NCBI GenBank assembly: GCA_005281725.1
Contig: SSBO01000012.1
Location: 3,854,102-3,918,101, forward strand
Reading direction: 5' to 3'
Source of the DNA: Wuchereria bancrofti
Lineage: Eukaryota > Nematoda > Chromadorea > Rhabditida > Onchocercidae
Length of the DNA: 64,000 bases
Shown: positions 13,038-25,600 of the stretch, piece after piece
Position numbering within the stretch: position 1 is the stretch's first letter
Layout of the letters: each line of letters opens with the position of its first letter
The notes under the pieces: model-generated
Database searches by the model: none
Told to the model about the DNA's origin: nothing
Seen by the model: the letters and a program-made list of their open reading frames with translations, nothing else
Translations under genes and position numbers: made by a program

Positions 13038-14361
13038 CTACAAAATAGAAGCAGGAAGAAACAACCGGCAATTCGTACTGCCACATAAACATTTCTTCAG
13101 ACAAAATTCTGAGGTATTAGCACCATAGTCGTAGGTGAGCTCTTCATAAGCAGCTATATCGCGAAGTGCAAATAGTCCAACGTGTATCTGTGGAGTACCA
13201 TACCTCACAAGGATCATTATCAAGTTAGGATTACACCCGTGATTTATAAATCGTGACTGATTCCCACGAATTGATGGGTCGATATATGTCACTTCAGTGT
13301 GATCTAAATTCATTCATTAATTAATACAATAAATCAGTCTTATTGGAATAGATAAAATCGTTGTTAAAGAAAAACCTCCAATTTCAAGGCCGGTCAAAAG
13401 GAATAAACTTAACAAAAATAAGGGAAAACTTGAGTTGACTTTAAGTTAGAACAATTGTAACAGAAACGACACAGTACGAGGATACACAGAAAGGAAAATA
13501 GACAAGAGAAGTTTTTATAACAAATTATTGAGATACTACAATAAAAAGTTAACTACCTCGGAAAATTTCTTTAATGGTGAGAACATAATTTGTATCGGAT
13601 TGACGTTTCTTCACTTCGTCTGGTCCAATTACTTCTCCAATATATTCAATAACAAAACGACCTTTTTCAATTAGCTCTCTACATTGTAATCCATAACCTT
13701 TTTCACCAGCATCAAAGATCTGAAATTGAGATAAACTCCAAATAGGATAACGGAAATTTTTTCGAGTCTAAAACAAAAACTAACATCGAGAGGAAGTGAA
13801 CAGCCCAACTGTACACATCTATTTTTACACTTATCCGGAAAGAACGAGCAAGAACATTCAGTAGAACACTCCAGAATTGGCAAATTGCTGTCAACGTTCT
13901 TAATGAAATTTTGATCTATGAATATGTCCTGAAAATTTCTCAGCAAATCATTCAATTACTGCAATTCTTTGACAAAATACAAGAATTGTTGATTATCAAT
14001 GGTTCTTCTTTTTTTTATAACGAGTATAAGAGAATTTAAGTGTGAAGTAAAAATAAAGCACATCTTTTCTCTCCATATTTTCTAAAATATTAAAAATGAA
14101 TTCTGTTAAATTCCAATAATTTATAAAACTTCAAGAACAACTGCCAAAAAAATCTGAAAATTCAGACCAGCACCATGAAGGAAAGTATCATTATAACAGT
14201 GTGGCAAAGTGAATAAGACTTGCCTGTTTGTACAGAAGACAAGTGCATCCAGTACTTGCTTTGCATGGTCCCATGCAGTTACATCCTTCATATACCGTCT
14301 CGAAATTCACTGAATTGCCACCCGGACCGCATTCCAAACTTTCTATTTGAATATATTCCAT
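13038..14361 (-). CDS. set-23: SET-domain histone H3 lysine methyltransferase (SETMAR/SET-23 type)
   Basis: Four exons join in phase: 14361-14224, 13928-13785, 13719-13557 and 13303-13038, for 236 residues, close to the C. elegans SET-23 size. A cysteine-rich pre-SET region (CNCMGPCKASTGCTC and STECSCSFFPDKCKNRCVQ) binds zinc. The SET core has GEKGYGLQ, FVIEYIGEVIGP, RFINHGCNPNL and ELTYDYG, and the post-SET motif CLCGSTNC follows. The order resembles the SET half of SETMAR and SUV39-class H3K9/K36 enzymes that use S-adenosylmethionine in the nucleus. Intron 1 needs a non-canonical CAG|GCAAGT donor. The usual NHSC motif reads NHGC, so the Ser is replaced. The start ATG is the first one after a possible acceptor (aaattag) at about 14412; an open frame continues upstream (CGHCGSFLRVLK) to an in-frame TAG, so a further 5' exon cannot be excluded. 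Confidence 0.88.
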
Positions 14362-14509
14362 CCCAATCGAAACTTTGAGAACTCTCAAGAATGACCCACA
14401 ATGTCCACACTAATTTGCACAATGCCTCAAGCACTGGCAGTTAGGGGCCATCCATTCCGTTGAAAAGGGTACAGGAGGTGGAGAAGACGAAGAAGTGAGT
14501 ATTTCCGGA
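14362..14509. promoter_or_regulatory. Short divergent promoter between set-23 and ced-2
   Basis: Only 148 bp separate the start codons of the minus-strand SET gene (14361) and the plus-strand CRK gene (14510). Any core promoters and trans-splice acceptors for both genes must lie here or overlap the neighbouring 5' ends. A minus-strand AG acceptor at about 14412 would suit spliced-leader addition to the SET mRNA. Confidence 0.5.
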
Positions 14510-16386
14510 ATGAGAGAGTCGTCATCCTCTTTCGATCCTTACTCTTGGAGGAATTTCTATTTCCATGTTGGTCGAGAGGAAGCAACACGGCTATTATGTC
14601 AGTCCGATTCTGATCTCGGCACATTCCTTATCCGAGATTCCACAACTTCAGGAAGCTATGCTTTAAGCGTTAGGTAATAACATCATGTGCTTTAGTTTTA
14701 TTTAGTCAAATATGGTACGTTACTTCATTTCAAATATTTTTTCAGTCACTTGGTCGAAATTCTACTCTCACTTCAGTTCCATAACATTGTACAGATTTCA
14801 CTGTTGTAGAGAAGAACTGTCCGGTGATCAGCAGGTTCGACATTACCTCATTGAGCCCGTTGAAGCGGATAATGGCAAAATGAATGTGAAAGTAGGTATA
14901 AAATTTGTCAAGGAATAATACATTTTATTAAAGATTTTCTTATTTTCTCGAAATTGGCTTGTTTGTACTATAAACAATTGTAACTGGAACTGCAGATAGC
15001 CGATCAGTACTTTGTTGACATTCCTGCCTTGCTTAACCATTTCAAAATGAGGATTTTGGCAAATGTAAGTTTGGTGTGTCCGCTCCGAAAAACCGCAATT
15101 AATAGAGTAGGTTCCTTCGTTTTCTTTCGTTTGTTTTATTGGGTTTTTTTTCTTTTTTTTCCTATCGTTAAATAGAATTTTGGAATAAAATTTCTTTGGT
15201 AATATTACTACTTATCCATAGTAATAGTTTTATTCTTGGTTTCTTCTTTGGCTAGCATGTGAATTTTGATCTTACCAAAGCGTATAATGAATTAAGAAAG
15301 AATGATGAATAGAAGAACTAAAACCTTCTTTCTTATTTTGTTCTATTATGTAATTCCATTCTTCTTTGTTCTTTTACATCTGGTTGTTTCAGGTGATTGC
15401 TTTATACTCATTTGAAGGACAAGAACCAACGGATCTGTCATTTGAGAAGAATGAAATTCTTGATATAATCGAAAAACCACAGGAAGATTGGTGGGAAGCT
15501 CGAAATGCTTTGGGTAATGTTGGCCTTGTTCCTGGAAATTACTTGGTGAGGCTTTCAATTACGTTCTCATTCATGGAGATGTTTCTGTAGTTCATTGATT
15601 TCTGCATGCAGTTTCAGGTTCTATTGCACATCTAATAGTTTCTAATTAGTTCAAGTTTTCTAGTTCCAGGCACAATTTGATGAAGTTCTAATGCAGAGAG
15701 ACAGTCCTGATTCTTTAGTATCGTCAGAGAATCGTTTAAGTGGTGCTTCCGTTCTTAGTGATATTAATGACGATGTTTTGAGCAATGCGCAACTTTCTGA
15801 AACGGTTAGTACACAAGCAAACTTTATTTGAAGCATCATTTCATGTAAATATAGAAATGTAATAATTGTTACCACTAACTTTTCATGGTTCGCATAAACT
15901 TGTTTCATTACAGCCAAACATGCCGACATTGGCGCGTGTAATCCTGGATAGGCGACCAAATGTGTACGATACCGAAGCGTTGCGTTTGAAGGTTCCTTTT
16001 TTTCTAAAATTTGCATCTTTGTCGGAAAACTGATTGGACGAAGTAGTTCAACGGTTAGAATAAAGTGTTTCTTGATTACTCTTTTCATTGCTGTTCCTGG
16101 TGTTCGCACAGCCACCGATAGCCTCTTTGGGCAGTATTCCGGACATCTTCCTTGCAGTAAGTTTCATTTTCCCTGTTAAATCTTAAAATTTATATTTGGG
16201 ACTTGCATTGTGCATTGTAATTTCAAGTGGCCTTCGTTATAGAAAGGTGATTTGCTGAAAGTAACCAAGTTACATCCGTCCGGTATTTGCGAAGGAATCT
16301 TGAATGGTAAGAAAGGTACTTTCCCGTTTACATATGTGGAATTTGTGGGCGATACAGATGTAGCAGCAACACCTACTCCCGTATAG
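14510..16386 (+). CDS. ced-2: CRK adaptor protein (SH2-SH3-SH3)
   Basis: Seven exons: 14510-14673, 14810-14891, 14996-15064, 15393-15545, 15664-15804 (or from 15670), 15914-15991 and 16243-16386, about 276 residues (C. elegans CED-2 is 279). The SH2 domain opens with FDPYSWRNFYF and carries the phosphotyrosine pocket FLIRDS, then VRHYLIEP and DIPALLNHFKMRIL. The first SH3 is VIALYSFEGQEPTDLSFE to DWWEARNALGNVGLVPGNY, with the peptide-binding ALYSF, DWW and PGNY residues intact. An acidic Ser-rich linker precedes the C-terminal SH3 (LDRRPNVYDTEALRLK and KGDLLKVTKLHPSGICEG). CRK links tyrosine-phosphorylated scaffolds to CED-5/DOCK180 and CED-12/ELMO, activating Rac for corpse engulfment and cell migration. 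An upstream ATG at 14422 is out of frame. A poly(A) signal AATAAA lies at 16826-16831. Confidence 0.95.
16112..16156 (+). other. ced-2: Candidate 45-nt cassette exon in ced-2
   Basis: Between the last two constitutive coding exons lies a 45-nt open stretch preceded by a pyrimidine-rich ...TTCGCACAG and followed by a consensus GTAAGT. It encodes PPIASLGSIPDIFLA and keeps frame both ways. Inclusion would add 15 residues between LRLK and KGDL in the C-terminal SH3; CED-2 homologues join these segments directly. Confidence 0.5.
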
Positions 16387-19300
16387 CAGACAGTTTTTCC
16401 TTCATTTCATTATTTTCGTGTAATTGTTTGCGGCTTTTTGTCATTGAAAGCAAATACTTTTCCCAGGAACAAAATATTTCATACTTTCTCTGGGTCTTCA
16501 TTGTTTTCAAACGATTTTTAATGGATTTCCCATTCAATTTGTATGTTATGTATAACATATGTGGTACAGCACTCTCTGTATTTCTGTGTTTCGGCAGCTC
16601 TCTGTATTTCTGCTTCTCAATCCTTAACTGAACGCTTTTCTTACATTTATTATGACTTATGGTGGCGTAAAACACAATTGACTTGTATTCTAATTTTAAG
16701 TAGAGCCGGATAGTGTGACTTCTAATAGTGGACACTTGGTTTCATTTGTCACTTAAAATGTACTTGCAGGAAAAGTATGGATTAGATTTTTTGTAACATT
16801 ACATCACACACATGGAAAGGTTAAGAATAAAAGAGGAGTGCAAAGTGTTAGCATGTTAGTGCAGACATAGTGATATTCAAACATTTTTGATCAAGTTGAT
16901 TCTGAAGTCACATATTCATCCTATCTAGCACGCATAGCTTACTTCATATTACAGAGCAAGGGAACAGCGTGTTGGGAATAAATACTTTGTGAATTCGTTG
17001 ATGCTTATTATTTTGTGTACTAAATCTAGAATTTCAACTTCGTTTTTTGGATGCTGAAGTACTATCTTATGAACTTTCCTCATGTTACAGCAGACTGAGG
17101 AGTATAGCAATGCTGTCATTTGTAAACATTGTTTTATGACAGTATTACTTGTGACGATGCAAATTAAAAACAACTTTGAATTACGTATGATACGTGTCGT
17201 AATTATTTCCAATCCCCCTGTTTATATGATGCGGTAATAGGTTTGTAACTGAATAGGTAGAAATCTAGATTTGCTGGATGGTTCAAGACTCTTGAAATTT
17301 TGTGCATTATTCCTACTTCTCAAACCGCGCTGGTGCGCTGTGAGCTACTTTGTTCAGTCAAAGCTTGTGAACGGTTTTTAACCCCGTAACAAAAGATGGC
17401 TTTCCGTATAGGCGGCTGACTGACTGCCATCGCAAGATTGTTAGGAAGTGTGCGTGGGAATTGAAATTGATGTATTTGGAATTCAGTCGGTATTTTCGAA
17501 CCAATATGGCATAATCCTCAGGAGTTACGTCATCAGGTATACCAATTTTTGAACGAAATGCTCATCCTTCTAGCCTGATATTAGACATGAACCACTAAGT
17601 CATTCCCCGACATGTTATTTAATTTTGAGAGATGAATATGTGGGCAGGATGGGGCCATCTCAAATTCGCTACTCGTAAGAATGCTATCAGTTTGTCAGAA
17701 ATATCCTCATTACTGGAAGTGTTAATTAGTTGCTGACATGCACGTTGCCACCCACTTAGAACTATTGGATGCAGTGCTGCAACACATAAAACTGATATAT
17801 GATTTGAATAGAATGGATAGAGTGGTAGCAGTTGAGTGAGGTTTGTTATCTGGCTGTATGCCAGAAGGTGTCTTGGTACGCGTTACGAGCGCGTTGCGTG
17901 TGTAAATGTTAACAAATTTTCGATTAATTAACAAAAGGTGCTCTGGTTGTCATCCAGGCTTGTCTTCATCATTACAGTAGTTGTAATTGTTTTTCGTATT
18001 TTATACGCCATAGTTCATTTGTGCTTAAACAGACAAGTGCGCTATGACCTTTCAGTCGTGTGATCGTCAGGCCCTTTACTAGTATTTCTTGACATTTCGG
18101 TGTTGTTACACAGCTTGATCATTCCACAGTTGTTGCTTTCCGTTAGCTCTTACCCAGTTCTCTTTTCTGCTTATTTCATCTTATAAAACAAAATCATAAC
18201 CTTGTTCCTTACTATAAATGAAGTTATATGACAATGCTTTGCTCAAAATATTCTTTCAAAGTATTATGGGTGTTGTTTTCGAAGTCTTTATGTAAGTGCT
18301 ATTAGGAATAAATTCTTAATGTACCGTATCGCATATGTGAAATGCTGGGATCGTGAATTCCCTGATGCACTATTCAGGATATATAATTTTGTGCACTCTG
18401 AAGCTCGTTGTTAATTGAATATTGTTTATTTTAAACGGACTATGTCTTGATAACACTGATCGAAATACTGAAGTATATCGCTGTGAAATATAAATTGTTG
18501 CATTGCTGTTTTGCTTTTATGATCGCTTGCCTAGGAAAATACATAAGTTCTGCTTTGAAACTGTCATTTAAATGTTTACCATGTACGTTGTCTTCAACAA
18601 AACTTTACATGGTACACAGGAGAAAAAAGAAAAAAAAACTTTACATAGGAGATGCACTTTTTTTACTGCAATATCGAAACCTTCATGTTTGAAAATTTTC
18701 GATTCCCATCGAAAGTAATGGGAATCTACATAGATTCTCAAGATTTGTGAAGTAAGATGAGTATAATTTTTGTAAATCTTGTTAAAAGAAGTTCTGCGTT
18801 TCGAAGCGGTGGGTAGGAATTTGTTAAAATATTTCAAAATCATCATGAATAAAACAGTCTCATGCAGTTTGGTGTTTGTTGGCTGGGTGATGGGAAGACA
18901 AGTGCCAAAAGGGACATAAATAATGTGGTAGCGAAGGATCAGTTTGAGCAATTTTCTTTTTTAGGTTTTTCTCGAATGAATTTAACAAGTGGGAATTAAG
19001 AATAAGCATATGCTTTTTTTGACCTCTGCTGCCCGAACACAAATGTTTGATGGTGTCCACATACTGTGAGCCAATGTTAACATCTCCCTCAGTTGGATTC
19101 TGGTTGCTGAAACTGTAATCCTCCTCATGCCTCAGTGGTCCGTCTTGTCCTTTTTGCTTTCTGGTAAATATCTCCGTATTAATCACTATGTCTACTTGCT
19201 TTTTATGACTGTGTTTTTTAAAAATACTGTTCATACCATTACTTAGGCAAAATCGTCCGCAAAACAAGCAGCATCTAACATTAACCTGTCTGATTTTGAG

Positions 19301-19600
19301 AAGAATTGTTAGTATCTTGTTTTATTGAGCAGATTTTTTCTAAACTATAATGAGTTATGTACTGTGGCGGATAGTTTTTTAGGTTGTTTCAATTTCAGTG
19401 CAAACAAAATAGACCGTAAAATACTCTTACAGTGCAGTTCATTTTTCAGGAACTCACGTTACTTGAATTTCCGATGACTTGACTTTTTCCGCTTCATTGG
19501 ATCATTGTGGAGAATTAATTTTATTACTGTTATTAATGCTCATTTTCTTTAGTGAAAATGTGTGAAGAAGAGAGTGATTCCTTACGCTATTCATAGGAAT
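16387..19600. other. Intergenic region downstream of ced-2
   Basis: About 3.2 kb without a supported gene. The first 440 bases are likely ced-2 3' UTR, ending near AATAAA at 16826. A 135-codon minus-strand frame spans 19267-18860 (first ATG about 11 codons in); its composition is not distinctive and no domain is recognised. The remainder is AT-rich intergenic DNA and the 5' flank of the next gene. Confidence 0.55.
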
Positions 19601-22600
19601 ATGATGTCTTCGAGCGGGTTTCGTCCTTTTGATGATCTTTCCGAGTAAGTTGTTTCCCCATAATTATAATCGAAATTTTTGATTTCTCATTCAGTGTATT
19701 TCTGACGAGATGCGCATCTTTAAAGTAGTTGTTGATAGTTTTAATTGTGTGGTGAAGCACTAAAATTCGGAGTGTTTTTCTATTCTAAATGTCAAAATAC
19801 CAAGAGTTTGATCTATTGTTTTTTATGAGATTAATATATATAACATAGATTGTTCTAGCTTTAATAAACTTTATCTAATGCCTTGAACATATATTATTGT
19901 TTGTTATATATCTAGTTTATATCTAATTATCTTAGATAAAATTTATTGTATCTAGAACAGTCTTCATAGTTTCGCATACGTTCTTGATGTTAAGATTAAA
20001 TGACTTGTGTAGATACAGCTCTTACATTAAGAGACATTCATTTTGCAGGCATTATGAAGATGAATGGCTACAGTTGGGTCTAGAAGATGAAACATTGAAA
20101 TGTAGTAGTCCTCCTGCAACTGGAACTGTCGATTTTGGTCTTAGTGTATCGACGAGATCCTGTCCGTCTCCACTGAGCCATATTCCTACTCGCGAACCTT
20201 ATCCTTCCGAGCCTCCACCCAAACTGTCTCCAGTATCTGCTGAGCAGCAAACTTTCATCACATTAAGCAATAGCCGTATTCCTTCAGTACCTCCTGGTCC
20301 TTCACAACCCATTTTGCAACCTACATCACAAATCCAGTCATCCGAGCTAACCAGTGTCGAATATGAACTAAATCCTGATTTGAGCGTCCTGTCGATACCC
20401 TCCAGTTCTCCACTTCTGGTTACTAAACCAACGGAATTGCAGTTTACCCAGCCCTCTGTTTCAGGTCTCCATCAAAATGGAGATTTTGCATCGTTTGTAC
20501 AACTCGAACAAAGGGAGAAAAGTATGCACTTGACCTATAATTTAAGTAGGAACTGGATTTTTTTCTAATGCACTAATGTTTTTTCTGTACTAATCTGGAT
20601 CTCACAGATCTCGACTTAATTGATCAGTTCATAGAGTTTTCTCTTTTAACTTCGATTTCCAAGTGCATGTTTAGGAACGGTTATTCAACCTCAGCAGCAT
20701 CCTTCCGGATGTGTGCAAGCTGTTAATGGGCAGTGGTTTGTACAGGCTCAAGTGCAACAAGTTCAGACTAGTGCAGGAACAGTTATAGCTGTAGTACCAA
20801 ATTTTTGTCGACCGCAGACGCAACCAACAGGGACCAGTCAAAACCTGTCGCAAGCACAAGTTTCGCAGCCGCAGTTGATCGCACATCCCATAGGAAATGG
20901 ACAAACAGTTAACACTACTCAACCTACTACAGTCGCTACACAACATGTGATGCAGAACCATTCGCACCATCAGATCCAGCAGCAGCAACCACAACAAATC
21001 GTACATGCTGCCCGTATGCCCCGTTCACTTACCGTGGGCGTTCCATCCGGTGCGCCACAACAAAGCCACTCTGTTATGCAACATTTATTATCACAACCAG
21101 CTATTTCTCGTTCACAAGTTGTAAGTTTTTACAAAGAAGAAAATAGTTTTTTTTTTCCCTTCAGTAAACTTAGCTGGGAACAGTTTCATGCTGGAAAAGA
21201 TGAAGTAGTTCGTAGAGGTTAGCTCTTAGGACATCACTAATCCCTTTCAACCCTTCGCATGTACCAAAATATTACGTTGAATAACCCATCATTTCTTGTA
21301 GCATAACGCCTAATGATTCTAAACTCTATCCGATCGCATGTAATATATATAGCGATAGTAATGAAGGTGATGCACATTTTTTATTGTTTAAGCAGACAAC
21401 AGTTCAACCAGTGACCTCAGTTCCAGTAACCACCAAAAAACAACGGAATTCGCAACCCCGAAATGGACGCAGAAAGGTCTTTAAACTCTTGCTCACTGTT
21501 TTGTATTATAACAATGTAATTCCCTTTAAAATACTTTCCTCCAATTTTTTTCGATAACGAAGAATCTAGGATTCTGTTTTATTTTCACAATACTTTATGT
21601 GAATAATCTATTTCATTTTTTAGAATAATAGTCAAGGTGGCACTCTGGGATCTGTTCTGATAAAAGCAAACAAACTTGCTGCTGCTGCATCAACTGATGC
21701 ATCCATAAATCAGTTGTTGCCTCCATCGCATGGGATTGAAATGAGGTTGAGTGTACAGAACAGCGAACAAGTGGCTAATCTTTCTAAGGAAATATCGCGC
21801 TTGCAAAATCTTGTAAGTTTTCTAATTTTGTATACTATAGTTTTAAATTCTAAGCCTTATGCATTTCAGTGCCGTGTGTGATCCACTTCTCTGACGTTGG
21901 AATTTTTGTTATGTTCGCAGGTTGTCATTTAAAGCAGTCAGTGATGAGTCGAAGTTAAATTCTCCATCCTTCATATAATGTTTTAAATCTTGAAGATATG
22001 TCTGTTTAATGTGAATTATTTTCAGCAAACTGCTTATAATGTCGATCATTCAGCAGAAATAAAGGAGCTTGAAAATAAGCGAGCACAAATATTTTTTGAA
22101 GCCCTTGCGCAACAGCATAAGTATGTTATTCTACAATTCACTTAGATCCGATGCATTTTTTATTCCTCTTTTTTGTCTAATTTTTCTCATATTTTCTACT
22201 TGCTGCTTCTTTTTTAGTAGCTGACATTATTCATCTACCTATTTGCATTTAAGAGATAAGGATTTGTTGTCGGCAGTAAATCCCAAACCAATGACTTTGA
22301 CAGCACACACCAGACAAAGGAATCATAATAGGAATAATCACAATAGTGGACAAGCAGCTGTAGTAGTGCATCAGGTACAGCCTTCTACAAGCTACGAACA
22401 GCAGCAGCAATCAACTCATCGGCAGCAACAACAACAACCGAATTATGAAGTAGCACCGGCAAGAGTTCCGATTTCTTACCACAGTTCATATCAAATTTCG
22501 ACTCACTACACTCCAGCTCATGAAACCCTCCAGAACAATCAGTTCAGTGTCCGCAATAACAGTCAAATTCATCAGGTGTGAAGGATTTTCAATATTGACC

Positions 22601-25600
22601 TCATGATTCCATCCAGTGCAAAATTTGAATTTGGTATTTAAAATTTAATCTCCATTGATGACTTTTGGACCCCTGACCTTTTTGATGACTGATGCTGCTA
22701 TTACTTTTGATTACTTTTGAGGTGTCGACAACGCAATATAGTTCATACCGAGCGGCCGTCAACCAACCATCAATACAGCAAAATCAAGTACGGGAAAATT
22801 ATATGCACACAGTGCCAAATACTGTGTCCCAAACTGTTATTTTGCAACCTGAGCAGCATCTCTCTCATCGTGTAGTTCGTGAGGTACCTTGTGAACCAGT
22901 TCCTTCACCGGTGCCATTATTTCCGCCACCAACTCTTAGGTCATCTGCTGAAACCGCTGCATGTATTGCAAAGAAGAAAGTTGAAAGAACTAGAAGGTTT
23001 GTGATTGCCTGTGTTATCCTCTTTGATTTTGACGTCTTTTGCGATATTCGGTAAGTCGGTGGGAAATTGCGCAACATAATTCATAAAAACTAAAATATAC
23101 AAATTACTTGGATTCTTTGTTTACTACTGTTTACTGTCTCACTCACAATTACAGGATCAACGATTATTTTTTATCACTCCATAATTCTGTGGAACATCCA
23201 GACGTGTCATCGCCTTTCCATGATCTCTCAGATGTGCTTCAGCGCCTTCTTCCGTTCCATGTTTATTCGGAACCTGATTTCAATTCCGAAATCATAGACA
23301 CTTGTACGTTTCTAATGAAGAGAGTTTTCTATTTTTTTCTTTTACCAAAATAACTCAAAGGAAGAACATGTACCTTCTCGCTTAACTTCAAACTGCTTTA
23401 ATTTCATAAAGCAATTTCAGTTGATTACCACTGCCTACGACATTTTGTGCATTTGAACAACAGAAGACATATTATCGAGCAACGGATGCGATCTCTACTG
23501 TGTAAAGAAGCCATGGTGTGTTAATTTTCTTAAAATTAATACTTTGGTCGCTGGTGTACCAGTTGGGAAGTTGTAGTTTTCTCAGTCTTTCATTCAAGTT
23601 AAGAAAACAGTCAGTTAATCATCTGTCATTTGATGAAAAATACGTTGTTTTAGGCGCAAAGATTAATTTTTTTAAAGTTTAATGTGATGTACGTTCTGGA
23701 GTTTTTCTCTCTACAGTGACGAGTAGAACATTCATCAGAAGAATAACAATAAAAGATGGAATTTGAAGAGTCAGGTTAATCCAAGTTCGAGAAATTATGA
23801 ATTTAATGAAGTTCCTTATTAATTTTCAAATCATGAAACGTTCTGTTTGTTGCCCGAAAAGCTCGAAAAGGAAAATTGGATAAGTGATTTTCTTACAACA
23901 TTTTCAGGAGGGATATACTAAAGCGGATGAGTGCCTTTTACTTTCACTTGATACGGAACATGAACGTCGTCTGTTGGATGAAGAGAAACGAATGGCAGTT
24001 GTATGTGGCAGAGGTAGAAAAAAATGTCACAAAATTAATGAAGTGGGGTGCGGGATTTCATTTGTTACGTCATGGTTTTTGGGCTGAATCTTTGAACTGT
24101 TAAAATCTCTTTTATAGAACAATTTGTTGCAAAATCTGCAATATGCAATCGTATGAATGGCATGGATGTAGAAGAATATCGAAAGGAATTAGTACCGAAA
24201 ACTGTTCCGAAATTGCACTTTGATTATCACACGTTCTCGGAGAGCGAAATTGCTGCTCGTATTGTTAGTCCATTTACAACGTCTGATATCGAAGAGTCTC
24301 CAGTTTCAAAGTCCACAGGTTCTGACGACGAAGAAAGGATGCTTTCTGATGTGACTGAAGAGATGCTGATTTTTGAAGAGACTGCAACAATAACCAATAT
24401 AGAAAGAGATGCAAATGATCACGATATAAAAGGAAATGTTATCACAATAAATGGAGAGGTTAATTCTTAACTCGTGACAAATATAGATTATCTTTCGAGG
24501 AGTTGGTCAAGTATTTGCTGTTGAAAGTTTGTTAATTTTATGAAGTTTTCATTGCTGCAACTATTAAATAGCAGTAGAGAATAAATAGTGACCTATATAT
24601 TTCCAGAAAAACTTGGCTACAAATGATTGGGTTGATTCAAGTCCATCACTGGATTTACCTGCTGCAATCACCTGTTGCACTTCACGAAGGAGAAAAGATT
24701 CAGTAGGCTCACACCAGGAGTCGTATTCGCCAGTAAATGCTGAACAAATGTTTGTTGTAAAAAGTACAGTACCTTCTATTAAATCAACTGAACAGGTGGA
24801 GGCGGTTATCGCTTTAGCACATGCAACTACGCTAGAGAGAATTTCATCACCCATCATCGCAGAGGAAAATGAAGGTATCGAAAACTGTGTTCCGGTGGAA
24901 AATGTGGAAAATAGCAGTAAAATTAGTGAAGCGGGAATAGGAAGTTGTGAAAACGATAGTTCGCAAGTTCTGGAACGTAAAACCGAGGTCAGTTTTTTTT
25001 TTTTAGTAAGTGTTTGAATCTTATAAGGAGTGTACTGTTTAGGTTGGCAATGCATGATATACCTATATTATCTAGTGAAGAATTATTCGGAGTAAAGTGT
25101 TCTGAGTGTCATTTGGAAAGCTACTGTTAAAGCAGAATGATTTTCGTGAACAAGGGACACTTTGAATTTAAAGTAAATGTTTAGGGTGAAAAATTTGAGA
25201 GGCCTCCAATTCGAATAAAAATCGCATTAACTGATGTCAGTTTGAAAAATTGTATAAACAAAAGCAGCAGTAAGAAGAATAAAGAAAAGAAGAAGAAGAA
25301 GAAGAAGAGGAAGCACTGTGATCCCATGAAGACTGATAGTGGAGCGGTTTGTAAAAAACTTTGCTTTTTCATTTTCTTTAGTTTAGTTTCTACAGGTGTT
25401 TTGAAATTAATGACTTTACGACAATTTAGTTTCTACATTCAGGTAAATGGTTTACTGCCGAGTTGTTCGGGATTGGATGGTACGAGATCGGATGATGCTA
25501 CTTTGCATCGTGATGACACATCTCATCCACGCATTCTTATGCGTATAACGCGTAGAAACAATATTGTGTCAGTGACAGATCCACGAACGAATCATATATC

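Noticed and set aside
15660..16115. 151-codon minus-strand open frame
   Set aside because: It is antisense to well-supported ced-2 exons and introns and has no domain.
24564..25055. 163-codon minus-strand open frame
   Set aside because: It mirrors the coding exon 24607-24987 of the BICRA-like gene on the other strand.
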